A stretch of DNA of 64,000 nucleotides from Kangiella sp. (GTDB lineage Bacteria; Pseudomonadota; Gammaproteobacteria; Enterobacterales; Kangiellaceae): NCBI RefSeq assembly GCF_014762745.1, contig NZ_JABURJ010000112.1, forward strand, positions 1 through 64,000. Reading direction: 5' to 3'. This document shows positions 39,233-54,527 of this stretch, in pieces; position 1 is the stretch's first letter; each line of letters starts with the position of its first letter. Under the pieces are notes generated by a model. It had not been told where the DNA came from, did no database searches, and saw only the letters and a program-made list of their open reading frames with translations. Both the position numbers and the translations under genes were made by a program.

Positions 39233-39625
39233 CTACTCTGGTTTGCCTTCCTTAAACTGTGCGAAGCAAACCCAATTATCATAAGGGTCAGTACAAATAG
39301 TTTCGGTTGCACCGTAAAAAGTTTCCCGCTCTTCAATGAGAATTTTCTCCCCTACCAAGTTTCTTTGAATCAGCTTAAGATCATCAACCTCAACAAATAA
39401 AAAGGTTTTTGATTCGGGCAGTTTTTGATTGATATCTTCTTCAATACTAGCCGTAGTTTGATACATGATTTCAGTTTTTCCATTGCTCAAAATGACAAAA
39501 CCAATGTCATCACCCTGCGGCACAGTTGTCACTGCTTCAAAACCCAGCTTTTCCCAAAACTTGATTCCTTTTTCCACGTTTTTGACCACAATCACATTTG
39601 TTATCTTCTGACAGTTCGATTGCAT
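39233..39625 (-). CDS. VOC family protein
   Basis: KGIKFWEKLGFEAV...TICTDPYDNWVCFAQF. Confidence 0.8.
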   Translation of the reverse strand: MQSNCQKITNVIVVKNVEKGIKFWEKLGFEAVTTVPQGDDIGFVILSNGKTEIMYQTTASIEEDINQKLPESKTFLFVEVDDLKLIQRNLVGEKILIEERETFYGATETICTDPYDNWVCFAQFKEGKPE

Positions 39626-39920
39626 CACATTTCTCCCTCCACTATTCACCTTTGATTCACTCGTTTCAGTATAAACTACAATTAAACTTTTACATTCTTT
39701 TAGTTGCTAACTTTTCTTTTATTCGCCAAGATGAAAGAAAAGCACAGGAGGTGCCTTATGACACTATTCGAATGGATCATAGTGATATTAGTATCACTAC
39801 TTATATTCCTTTTCGGCCTCGCCGGAATAACCGGTAGCATATTCTTTGATAGCCAACGCAATCAAAGCTCGTCCGATCAAAAACTCAAAAATAAACCCTA
39901 GTATGTTTTTATTCTGTGTC

Positions 39921-40009
39921 GTAGGCTGGTGATGAGCAAAGCGAATCCCAGCACCTAAACGATTAATACAAAACCTTGCTGGGATTCGCTTCGCTCATCG
40001 CCAGCCTAC
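39921..40009. repeat. long inverted repeat (33-bp arms)
   Basis: GTAGGCTGGTGATGAGCAAAGCGAATCCCAGCA / TGCTGGGATTCGCTTCGCTCATCGCCAGCCTAC, two mismatches. Confidence 0.95.
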
Positions 40010-40056
40010 CAGGTCTTTTTGTTACTAACCCGATACTACTTTTTTACTTTCCCAAT

Positions 40057-40085
40057 AAAAAAAGGCTCCTGATGGAGCCTTTTTC
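40057..40085 (-). terminator. terminator downstream of fadA
   Basis: AAAAAAAGGCTCCTGATGGAGCCTTTTT. Confidence 0.85.
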
Positions 40086-40102
40086 TGTTTTAAAGTTAAA
40101 GC

Positions 40103-43443
<3,341 letters not shown>

Positions 43444-43708
43444 TCTTAATCTCCATTGCTGGCTGCCAATTGTCTAGCAAGAAATGCTATGGCGGTAATT
43501 GTTCTGGCGGCAGAGTCTGTTAGTTGAATCAGCGCCAAAATAAAGAAAACCAGTGTACTGCCGCAGTTCGGCAGACACAATTGAAACTTCTGGTCTGACC
43601 AATCATAACGAAGTTTGCCAGTAAACGAAAGCCCCTGACTGCCCTTCTGATCGGGCGTGATTTCTGGAATAATGGTGCCACTATTGATTAACCACAATCG
43701 GATATTTT

Positions 43709-45028
43709 ATGCACGATTCTTCGTTGGCCCCTTTATTCAAGCATCATATTGACGTTGTTACACAACGCTATCAAAAAGCTATGGCTAACCACGACTTCGA
43801 TCACCTGGTGATCCCGGCCGGCTCACAGCATGGCATCTTCCTCGATGACATGTCTTATCCGTTTAAATCGAACTTCCACTTTAACGGCTTTGTACCGCTG
43901 GATGATTTGCACGATAGCGTTCTTATCATTTCTGCTGACGGTACACGCAAGCTGTGTTATTACCAGCCAGTGGACTTTTGGCACTATGTAGCTGGCGATC
44001 CGGAAGGTTTCTGGGTTGAGCATTTTGATATCGTCATGACCCGCACCAAAGATGAAGTGCTGTCTCATATTCCGACCAGCGGTAATGTTGCCTATATAGG
44101 TGAAATGGCGTTTCCATTCGATGAAGACGGTTTTGCCGCAGTCAATCCAGGTTACTTCATGAATGAGATCAACTGGCACCGTGCCATCAAGTCTGATTAT
44201 GAGGTTGAGTGTGTTTCACGTGCCAACAAACGTGCAGCACTGGGCCACATGGCTGCTCGCGATATGTTCTTTAAGAAAGGTTCGGAGCTGGAGATTCATC
44301 TGGCCTACCAACTGGCAACTGGCCATACCGAGCACCAGCTTCCTTATGGCAGCATTGTGGCGCTGAATGAACACGCAGCTATTCTGCACTATACCTTATA
44401 TAACAATACAGCACCCGATCAGCACAAAACCTTCCTGATAGATGCCGGTGCTCGTTATAATAATTATGCAGCGGATATTACTCGTACTTATGCTTTTGAG
44501 CAGAATGAGTTTGCTGAGTTGATTGGTGATATGGATGCATTGGAACAGCGCATCTGCGGCAAAGTTACGACCGGTCAGTCTTATGTGGATCTGCACATTG
44601 AAACGCACCATGAAATTGCCAAGCTACTCAATAAATACAAATTCTGCGATATGTCACCAGAATCTATGGTTGAAGCGGGCGTAACCTCGACCTTCTTCCC
44701 ACATGGGCTGGGTCACCATATCGGTCTACAGGTACATGATGTCGGTGGACACCAGGCCAATATTGCCGGCGATCCGGCTCCGCCACCGAAAGCACATCCA
44801 TTCCTACGTAATACTCGCGACATCGAAGTCGGCAATATCCTGACTATTGAGCCAGGTCTTTATTTCATCGACTCTCTGCTCGGTGATCTCAAACAGACCG
44901 AACATGCTAAAAGCATAAACTGGGATAAGATTGAACAGTTTAAGCCTTTCGGTGGTATTCGTATTGAGGATGAAGTACTGGTTACTGCTACCGGCCCACG
45001 TAACTTGACTCGTGAGCATCTGGATTAA
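43709..45028 (+). CDS. pepQ: Xaa-Pro dipeptidase PepQ
   Basis: M24 metallopeptidase: DAGARYNNYAADITRTYAF, FFPHGLGHHIGLQVHDVGG. Confidence 0.92.
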   Translation: MHDSSLAPLFKHHIDVVTQRYQKAMANHDFDHLVIPAGSQHGIFLDDMSYPFKSNFHFNGFVPLDDLHDSVLIISADGTRKLCYYQPVDFWHYVAGDPEGFWVEHFDIVMTRTKDEVLSHIPTSGNVAYIGEMAFPFDEDGFAAVNPGYFMNEINWHRAIKSDYEVECVSRANKRAALGHMAARDMFFKKGSELEIHLAYQLATGHTEHQLPYGSIVALNEHAAILHYTLYNNTAPDQHKTFLIDAGARYNNYAADITRTYAFEQNEFAELIGDMDALEQRICGKVTTGQSYVDLHIETHHEIAKLLNKYKFCDMSPESMVEAGVTSTFFPHGLGHHIGLQVHDVGGHQANIAGDPAPPPKAHPFLRNTRDIEVGNILTIEPGLYFIDSLLGDLKQTEHAKSINWDKIEQFKPFGGIRIEDEVLVTATGPRNLTREHLD

Positions 45029-45034
45029 TTTCTT

Positions 45035-45691
45035 TTGATGTCAGACTCAACAAAGCAGGAACTTGCTGGTTATCGGGTGCCTCGACATAGCGTTGAGCAC
45101 CCGTTTTCATTTGAAGAGGTGATTAAAGGCAGTCGTTTCATTGCCCGAATTGCCTATACGCCGTCGGTCGAGGATGCCAAAGCCTTTGTTCAGCACTTTA
45201 ATCAGACAGAACCTGATGCGACCCATCATTGCTGGGCCTATATTGTTGGCAACCCATCAAGCACAACTTTAATTGCCTGTTCCGATGATGGCGAACCGAG
45301 CGGCACCGCCGGTATGCCGATGCTTAATGTGTTGCAGCACAGCGATGTTGGCGATATTACCGCTGTAGTGACTCGCTATTACGGCGGCACTAAATTGGGA
45401 ACCGGCGGTCTAGCTCGCGCCTATGGCGGTTCAGTTAAGCAGGCCATGGAGCAACTTACACTTGGTTCGCGGATCTACACCCAAAAAATTGATCTAACCT
45501 GTGCTTATGATCTTCAAAAACAGGTAGAATACCTGCTTAAAGAAGCGCAGGCAGATATTATTGATACCCAATTTTCTGATCAGGTAACCATTCGCGCGGA
45601 AGTTCCTATTAATTATTTAAGTGAACTTGATTCTGCGCTAGAGGCTTACCTCAACCGAAATCAAATAAAGGTGGATAAAATTCAATGTTAG
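45035..45691 (+). CDS. yigZ: YigZ/IMPACT family protein
   Basis: CSDDGEPSGTAGMPMLNVL...VTRYYGGTKLGTGGLARAYG. Confidence 0.93.
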   Translation: MMSDSTKQELAGYRVPRHSVEHPFSFEEVIKGSRFIARIAYTPSVEDAKAFVQHFNQTEPDATHHCWAYIVGNPSSTTLIACSDDGEPSGTAGMPMLNVLQHSDVGDITAVVTRYYGGTKLGTGGLARAYGGSVKQAMEQLTLGSRIYTQKIDLTCAYDLQKQVEYLLKEAQADIIDTQFSDQVTIRAEVPINYLSELDSALEAYLNRNQIKVDKIQC

Positions 45692-46050
45692 CATTAAAGC
45701 ATTTTCATATGACGTTAGCGGCATTGACCGTTTTAGGTTTTTTAATTCGTAGCGTCTGGCTATTTAGAGGCAGTCAGTTATTACAGAAAAAAGTAGTAAA
45801 AATCTTACCGCACATTATTGATACTTTTTTGTTAGCTAGCGGTATCGTATTAATGGTGCAGTTTAAGATGTACCCACATCATCAACCCTGGTTAACAGTA
45901 AAGATTCTGCTTATAGTTACCTACATCATGTTTGGCATAAAAATGTTTCATGCCACTGAAAACAAAAAGCGACTGATCTTTTTTGTGCTAGCACTCGCCA
46001 GTGTTTTAGCCGTTCTTTACTTGGCAAGAGTTAAACCACCACTCTGGTAA
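45685..46050 (+). CDS. SirB2-family membrane protein
   Basis: LKHFHMTLAALTVLGFLIRSVWLF; four TM segments. Confidence 0.85.
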   Translation: MLALKHFHMTLAALTVLGFLIRSVWLFRGSQLLQKKVVKILPHIIDTFLLASGIVLMVQFKMYPHHQPWLTVKILLIVTYIMFGIKMFHATENKKRLIFFVLALASVLAVLYLARVKPPLW

Positions 46051-46066
46051 TAGAGGGATACTAAAA

Positions 46067-46309
46067 ATGATCGACCCCAAAGTACTTGATGGTATTGCCA
46101 GCAAGCTGTCTGATGCAATTCCACAGTCAGTAAAAAATACCGGTGACGAGTTTGCCAAACAGGCTAAACAGATACTGCAAAGCCAATTAGCCAAACTGGA
46201 CCTGGTGACCCGCGAAGAATTTGACGCACAGACTAAAGTGCTACAGAGAACTCGTTTAATGCTCGAAGAGCTGGAAAAGAAATTATCAGAATTAGAAAAG
46301 AAGTGTTAA
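46067..46309 (+). CDS. ubiK: ubiquinone biosynthesis accessory factor UbiK (YqiC)
   Basis: 80 aa; LDLVTREEFDAQTKVLQRTRLMLEELEKKL. Confidence 0.9.
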   Translation: MIDPKVLDGIASKLSDAIPQSVKNTGDEFAKQAKQILQSQLAKLDLVTREEFDAQTKVLQRTRLMLEELEKKLSELEKKC

Positions 46310-46313
46310 TGAA

Positions 46314-46337
46314 AAGGCAAGCTGTCTAGCTTGCCTT
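46314..46337. terminator. stem-loop terminator
   Basis: AAGGCAAGCTGTCTAGCTTGCCTT between convergent genes. Confidence 0.8.
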
Positions 46338-46345
46338 ATTAGATC

Positions 46346-46909
46346 CTATTGAGATGCTTCTATTGTTAGACTTAGCTCCACAGGCACTGGGATAATTGTC
46401 GCCTCTGCTTCAGAGGATCCTAGTTGCACACGCGCATAACCTATCACTGTATAGTCTCCTGGTTGTAAATATTCACCGGTATCTGAAATTGCTCCAGTAT
46501 CAGGATCTACATTATATAACTCTTGATCCCAAAGTGTTTGCGTCCCTATTGTTTCTCCTGTGTACATTACCTCAACATTCCACACTGCACTGCAACCCGT
46601 TGTTGTATATTCAGAGCTATAAACCATGTCACCATTCGAATCATATATTTCAATAACATCAAATCCACACCCTCCGAACTCTACACGCTCTGTTTTGAGT
46701 CCAGTATTGGTCAACTTCATATCAAATGCGATAGGCTCTTGCTCAGAAAAAACCGTTTTATCTTCCCCATAAATTATTTCCGGATTTCCTATCTCCCAGG
46801 TTTTTAGGGTTAAACTCGCTTCTAATTTTGTTTCATCATCACTTTTACAACCCGACAAACCCAAAGCCATCAATCCAGCAACCAGCAATATCCAGTTTTT
46901 CATACCCAC
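46346..46909 (-). CDS. lipoprotein, BsuPI-like domain
   Basis: LSGCKS lipobox; Ig-like fold pattern. Confidence 0.55.
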   Translation of the reverse strand: MGMKNWILLVAGLMALGLSGCKSDDETKLEASLTLKTWEIGNPEIIYGEDKTVFSEQEPIAFDMKLTNTGLKTERVEFGGCGFDVIEIYDSNGDMVYSSEYTTTGCSAVWNVEVMYTGETIGTQTLWDQELYNVDPDTGAISDTGEYLQPGDYTVIGYARVQLGSSEAEATIIPVPVELSLTIEASQ

Positions 46910-47024
46910 TCCTATTTTAATTTTAACTTTAAAAACAAAACGTTATATAACATCAACCTAATTTTCAATTAATTCTTTTAACTGTTGTTAACTGCTAGAC
47001 GTTTTGTTATTGGGTATGGTTACA

Positions 47025-49004
47025 TTATTCTTCTTCTAGAGTTTTTATCTGACTGGCATTAGCCCGGATTTTATAGACTTCGAGTGCTGATATTTCTTTT
47101 TTACGAGCTAACTCTAAAGCCATTTCCGCTAAAGTGACCATTCCCTGTTTCTGCGCGATTTCATTTAACTTATTAATATCCAGGCTGTCCTGAATTTCTT
47201 TGGCCACTTCTGGACTGATACTAAGCAATTCATAAACCGAGCGCCTTCCTGCAATGCCCGTGTTAAAACATTCTGCGCAACCCGCACCTTTATAAAACTT
47301 ATCGTTTTTTGCCGCCTGTATTTCTTTGCGAATCGACTCGGGAATTTTTTCTTCAATCAGGCAGTGCTGACAGTTTTTCTTAACCAGTCTTTGGGCTAAA
47401 ATTCCAACCAGTGCATCTTTTAAAAGATAAGGCTCCACACCCATTTCAATTAGTCGTGTAATAGTACTGACCGCACTGTTGGTATGCAGAGTGCTTAACA
47501 CCAGATGCCCCGTTAAGGAGCTCTCCACTGCAATTTTAGCGGTTTCTCCATCACGGATTTCACCTACCATAATCACATCCGGATCGTGTCGTAAAATATT
47601 CCTTAAGGCTCTTGCGAAGGTGTAGCCAATTTTATGATTAACCGGTATCTGGGTTACGCCCTCCATTTTGTATTCTACCGGCTCTTCAACCGTTACGATG
47701 TGTGGTCCTTCTTTAATCTTTTCGTTAATCGCAGCATACAGGGTTGTGGTTTTTCCTGAACCAGTCGGCCCTGTGACCAGAAACATGCCATAACTTGAAT
47801 GCAATAAATTAATGAATCGCTCGGTATCTTTCTCGTTAAATCCCAATTCACTAATATCACGTAAACCCTGTGAGCTATCCAGAATACGAATCACCACACT
47901 TTCGCCATAAACCGTTGGCATCACCGAGATCCGCATATCAATACTTTTGCCGCTCCCTGTATATTCGATTCGTCCGTCTTGCGGTAAGCGTCTCTCTGAT
48001 ATATCCATACCACCGATGATTTTTATTCGACTGACCAGAGCCTGGTGGAGCGATAAATTCAACTTTCTGATTGGGGTTAATGTTCCATCCATTCTATACA
48101 ATAATTGCAAATATTTTTCTCTTGGATGAAGGTGGATATCTGATGCGCCTTTTTCGATGGCATCAGTAATAATGGATGCCATTAAATTGATGACACCTTT
48201 TTTCTTACCTAAGCTTTCAATTTCATTCGTTGCTAAGCTTTTACTGGCATCAATTCCCACTCGTTCCAGTTCGTTGAGCGCTTCTTTTTCATTCTGGAAC
48301 TGTACAATGCCACTTAAATACTCTAGCAAGTCGCGCTTATTGGCTTTTAACGGTTCTATGTTGCAACCGGCTATAAAGCTCATCACCTGCATGGCATCAA
48401 TCTGTTGTGGATTGGTAAAAGCTACTTCAAGAAAGTTATTCTTTTTAAATAGTGGTAGTGCCTGATACTTAAATAATAATTCGGGTGGAAACTTATGGAC
48501 CCATTTTTCATCAATCTTTACAGTGCCTAAATCTACTTCTTTTATCTCTCCCGTGTAGCGCTCCTCCTCACGGCCAAATGTTGAACGACCATTGCTTTGA
48601 ATAAGCTCCATATTGGTAACGTTTTTTTCCGAGACTAAAATAATAAAGATATGATTTTTATGTAATCGAAGAAGTTTCCATAACCCTTCTTCTTTTTCGC
48701 AATAAACACATTGTCCTGTAATAGTAAATTTATCGCTCATCTCAATGCGGTAATTAGAGTAGTTTAGATTGCCGGTTTCTTTTTGATATTCTTCGAGGTT
48801 TTCATAAACGGGTTTCTGGATCACAACATACTGAACATCAGCAAAGGGAATGCTCTGCCCTTCGGTTACAAATAACTGCTCTTCAAAACTAACTTCAACC
48901 AGTTTTACATCCTGTAGTTTATTGTTCTTATCACAAAATACGCTGTTGGTAGCCTGCTCCTGATTAGCGCCGATAGCATTGCTGAGCAATTGATTGAAGT
49001 TCAT
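47025..49004 (-). CDS. GspE/PilB-family ATPase with atypical N-terminus
   Basis: VTGPTGSGKTTTLYAAI, CxxC pairs (CQHC, CAEC), MshEN-like segment. Confidence 0.9.
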   Translation of the reverse strand: MNFNQLLSNAIGANQEQATNSVFCDKNNKLQDVKLVEVSFEEQLFVTEGQSIPFADVQYVVIQKPVYENLEEYQKETGNLNYSNYRIEMSDKFTITGQCVYCEKEEGLWKLLRLHKNHIFIILVSEKNVTNMELIQSNGRSTFGREEERYTGEIKEVDLGTVKIDEKWVHKFPPELLFKYQALPLFKKNNFLEVAFTNPQQIDAMQVMSFIAGCNIEPLKANKRDLLEYLSGIVQFQNEKEALNELERVGIDASKSLATNEIESLGKKKGVINLMASIITDAIEKGASDIHLHPREKYLQLLYRMDGTLTPIRKLNLSLHQALVSRIKIIGGMDISERRLPQDGRIEYTGSGKSIDMRISVMPTVYGESVVIRILDSSQGLRDISELGFNEKDTERFINLLHSSYGMFLVTGPTGSGKTTTLYAAINEKIKEGPHIVTVEEPVEYKMEGVTQIPVNHKIGYTFARALRNILRHDPDVIMVGEIRDGETAKIAVESSLTGHLVLSTLHTNSAVSTITRLIEMGVEPYLLKDALVGILAQRLVKKNCQHCLIEEKIPESIRKEIQAAKNDKFYKGAGCAECFNTGIAGRRSVYELLSISPEVAKEIQDSLDINKLNEIAQKQGMVTLAEMALELARKKEISALEVYKIRANASQIKTLEEE

Positions 49005-49156
49005 GCTTTCTCCTTTGTTGAGATCTCATTTTATCTGACTTTGGCCCTTGTTTATTGACTACAATCAGTTTCCCTGTTTAGCTATGTTGATCTTTTTCCT
49101 TGCCTTTTCGTTCTGATTATTTATTCTGAATTAACATTTATGTATGGACTAACCCT

Positions 49157-50620
49157 ATGATACTTATTGGCGGTAATAAAGAACAACAGCATATTCGGTT
49201 AAACCCCAAAATGGCCAATCGGCATGGATTAATTGCTGGTGCAACCGGTACCGGTAAAACGGTCACCCTGCAGGTATTGGCCGAAGCCTTTTCCAACATA
49301 GGTGTTCCGGTTTTCGCGGCCGATATAAAAGGCGATCTTAGTGGTATAGCTAAAGCAGCGGGCTCTCATCCGAAAATCATTGAACGTATCAATCACATTC
49401 AAATCCCTGATTATCAACCACGCGCCAATCCTGTTCTCTATTGGGATGTCTACGGCAAGCATGGCCACCCTGTTAGAACGACCATCACTGAGATGGGGCC
49501 ATTACTGCTGTCGCACCTTTTGGAACTTAACGATACTCAAAGCGGCGTTCTGCATATCGCCTTTGATATAGCTGATGAAGAAGGTTTGCTGTTGCTTGAC
49601 CTCAAGGATTTGCGTTCCATGTTGAACTGGCTGAGTGATAACCGTCAGCAAGTCAGCCGTGATTATGGCAATGTCACGCCACAAACTGTTGCCGCTATTA
49701 TCCGCAAACTGTTAGTTCTCGAAAATTCTGGTGGCGATCATTTTTTTGGTGAGCCAGCTCTTAACATTAATGACCTCATGCGCCAGGATCATAACGGCAA
49801 AGGTTTTATCAACCTGTTATACAGCCGTGAACTCATGCTTAATCCTAAAATTTACTCCACCTTCCTGCTCTGGATGCTGTCTGAACTTTTTGAAGAACTG
49901 GACGAGGTTGGCGATCCTGAGAAACCCCGTCTGGTTTTCTTTTTCGACGAAGCCCATCTTTTGTTTGATCATGCACCTAAAATCTTATTGCAACGTATTG
50001 AGCAAGTGGTTCGCCTGATTCGCTCTAAAGGTGTCGGTGTTTATTTTGTTACCCAGAACCCAACTGACATTCCTGACTCTGTACTTGGTCAGCTGGGTAA
50101 TCGTGTGCAACATGCTTTACGCGCCTTCACCCCCAAGGATCAGAAAGCCATAAAAGCCGCTGCTGAAACTTTCAGGCCCAACCCCAAGCTCGATACCCAG
50201 TCCGTTATAACCCAACTTTCCGTTGGCGAGGCATTGGTGTCCGTATTAGACGAAAAGGGACGACCAACGCCAGTAGAACAAACTCTGATCTGTCCACCCT
50301 GTTCTCAGATTGGCCCGCTTTCTGATGCAGACTGGGAAACTTCCTTTAAGCAATCAGTTCTTAAAGGTGTTTATGACGATGCGGTCGACAGACAATCCGC
50401 CTATGAAATTCTACTTAAGCGAGAACAGGAACTTGAACAGCGGCAAGCAAGGGAAATGAAAGAGGCTGAAGCCATCCGCAACAAATCTAAAACCAACCGT
50501 CGATCGAATCGCCAGTCAGTTGGAGAAGCTTTCACTAAAACTCTGGTTCGAACGATCAGCTCAGGTCTTGGTCGAAGAATCGTTCGCGGCCTACTTGGCT
50601 CAATTCTTGGTAGTAAGTAA
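49157..50620 (+). CDS. HerA-like helicase/ATPase, DUF853 (YjgR)
   Basis: GLIAGATGTGKTVTLQ; FFFDEAHLLF. Confidence 0.92.
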   Translation: MILIGGNKEQQHIRLNPKMANRHGLIAGATGTGKTVTLQVLAEAFSNIGVPVFAADIKGDLSGIAKAAGSHPKIIERINHIQIPDYQPRANPVLYWDVYGKHGHPVRTTITEMGPLLLSHLLELNDTQSGVLHIAFDIADEEGLLLLDLKDLRSMLNWLSDNRQQVSRDYGNVTPQTVAAIIRKLLVLENSGGDHFFGEPALNINDLMRQDHNGKGFINLLYSRELMLNPKIYSTFLLWMLSELFEELDEVGDPEKPRLVFFFDEAHLLFDHAPKILLQRIEQVVRLIRSKGVGVYFVTQNPTDIPDSVLGQLGNRVQHALRAFTPKDQKAIKAAAETFRPNPKLDTQSVITQLSVGEALVSVLDEKGRPTPVEQTLICPPCSQIGPLSDADWETSFKQSVLKGVYDDAVDRQSAYEILLKREQELEQRQAREMKEAEAIRNKSKTNRRSNRQSVGEAFTKTLVRTISSGLGRRIVRGLLGSILGSK

Positions 50621-50646
50621 TTACTTCTACACAAACCCCTGATAGC

Positions 50647-50674
50647 AAAAAGCCCATGAGTAGTCATGGGCTTT
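50647..50674. terminator. bidirectional terminator
   Basis: AAAAGCCCATGAGTAGTCATGGGCTTTT. Confidence 0.85.
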
Positions 50675-50695
50675 TGATAGTAACTACTCTAGTTT

Positions 50696-50899
50696 CTAAT
50701 CTTTCAGTAAGAAAGTGACTTTCATAACAACACGAAAGCTTTCAACTTCACCATCTTTAATCACAACCTGCTGCTCTTTAACCCAGGCCGCTTTGACCTG
50801 GTCGAGGGTTTTATTTGCTCGACGTATACCTCTTCTCACAGCATCTTCGAAACTATCCTCTGAGTCAGCAATAATTTCGGTAACTTTTGCTACAGACAT
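50696..50899 (-). CDS. dodecin
   Basis: 67 aa; SEDSFEDAVRRGIRRANKTLDQVKAAWVKEQ. Confidence 0.92.
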   Translation of the reverse strand: MSVAKVTEIIADSEDSFEDAVRRGIRRANKTLDQVKAAWVKEQQVVIKDGEVESFRVVMKVTFLLKD

Positions 50900-51056
50900 A
50901 TTAACTCCTTTTTCTTATTGATTCGCTTTTTATCTTACTCCTGCTGTCACATAACTCAATGATATAAGACTCATTTTCAAAAGTTTAACAATTCAAACTT
51001 GTGATTTACCGGTTATTATAAGATCTTGAAATTACCTTTTTTGTGGAGCACCCAGC

Positions 51057-51985
51057 ATGAACCTATCCGATAGCCGCCTAACCCCTGGCTTTCGTTGTAT
51101 TGAATCACCTTACCTGATGCCCTTTGATGGCAAGCTTAGCCTAAGCCAGCAACCGACCAAACCTATAGAGCAGCTGTCAAAAGAAGATTACAAAGCTCAA
51201 TTAAAGGTTAACAGCGACTCTCTTTATCACCTGCAACATAAGATGTACGCCGATAATCGTTTTTCTCTCCTGCTCATTTTTCAGGCATTGGACGCAGCGG
51301 GTAAGGACAGCACCATTCGGAAAGTTTTCAGTGGCATCAACCCAGCCGGCTTTCAGGTTCATAGTTTCAAACAACCATCACCTCAGGAGTTAGAACATGA
51401 TTTTCTATGGCGTACCGTAAAAGCTCTTCCTGAGCGTGGCCGCATTGGTATTTTAATCGCAGTTACTATGAAGAAGTTCTGGTTGTTAGAGTACATCCCA
51501 AATACCTGCTTAATCAGCATTTACCAGACCTAAACCCCGACAACATCGAATCAATTGATTCCAACGATGCTTTCTGGACCGCTCGTTATCAGTCTATCAA
51601 TGACCATGAGGCGCATCTGGCTCGTAATGGCACCATTATTTTGAAATTCTTTCTTAATGTTTCACAGCTGGAGCAACACCAGCGGTTCCTCTCACGAGTC
51701 CAAGACCCAGAAAAGAACTGGAAGTTTTCCAGTGGCGATATTGAAGAAAGTCAGTTATGGGACAAATATCAGCATGCCTATCAGCAAGCTTTATCTCACA
51801 CTTCCCGGCCCTGGGCTCCCTGGTACATCATTCCGGCCGATGATAAGCCGGCAATGCGGGCAATAGTTTCTGAGCTGGTATTACAAAATATGCAGCAACT
51901 CCCTCTGGCATTTCCTCAGTTATCAGCTGAAGATCAGCAGGCCTTACCTGTTTATGAGGCCCTCCTCAACAAAGATTTAAAATAA
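51057..51985 (+). pseudogene. polyphosphate kinase 2 family, frameshifted
   Basis: [35 protein letters not shown] in frame 1, then [16 protein letters not shown]...KNWKFSSGDIEE...PWYIIPADDK in another frame; one T missing at ~51450-51454. Confidence 0.85.
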
Positions 51986-52071
51986 AGTAAGTATTTACTT
52001 CCCTTTTTTCCTTCCTTAACAAAAAACCGCCATTGAGGCGGTCCTTTGCTACGAACTTGTTAAATTAAGCT

Positions 52072-54507
<2,436 letters not shown>

Positions 54508-54527
54508 TTATGATTGTTCTATTGAGC

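Noticed and set aside
43446-43697. 83-aa minus-strand ORF upstream of fadB
   Set aside because: Overlaps the fadB/pepQ divergent promoter region, no recognisable domain, likely spurious.
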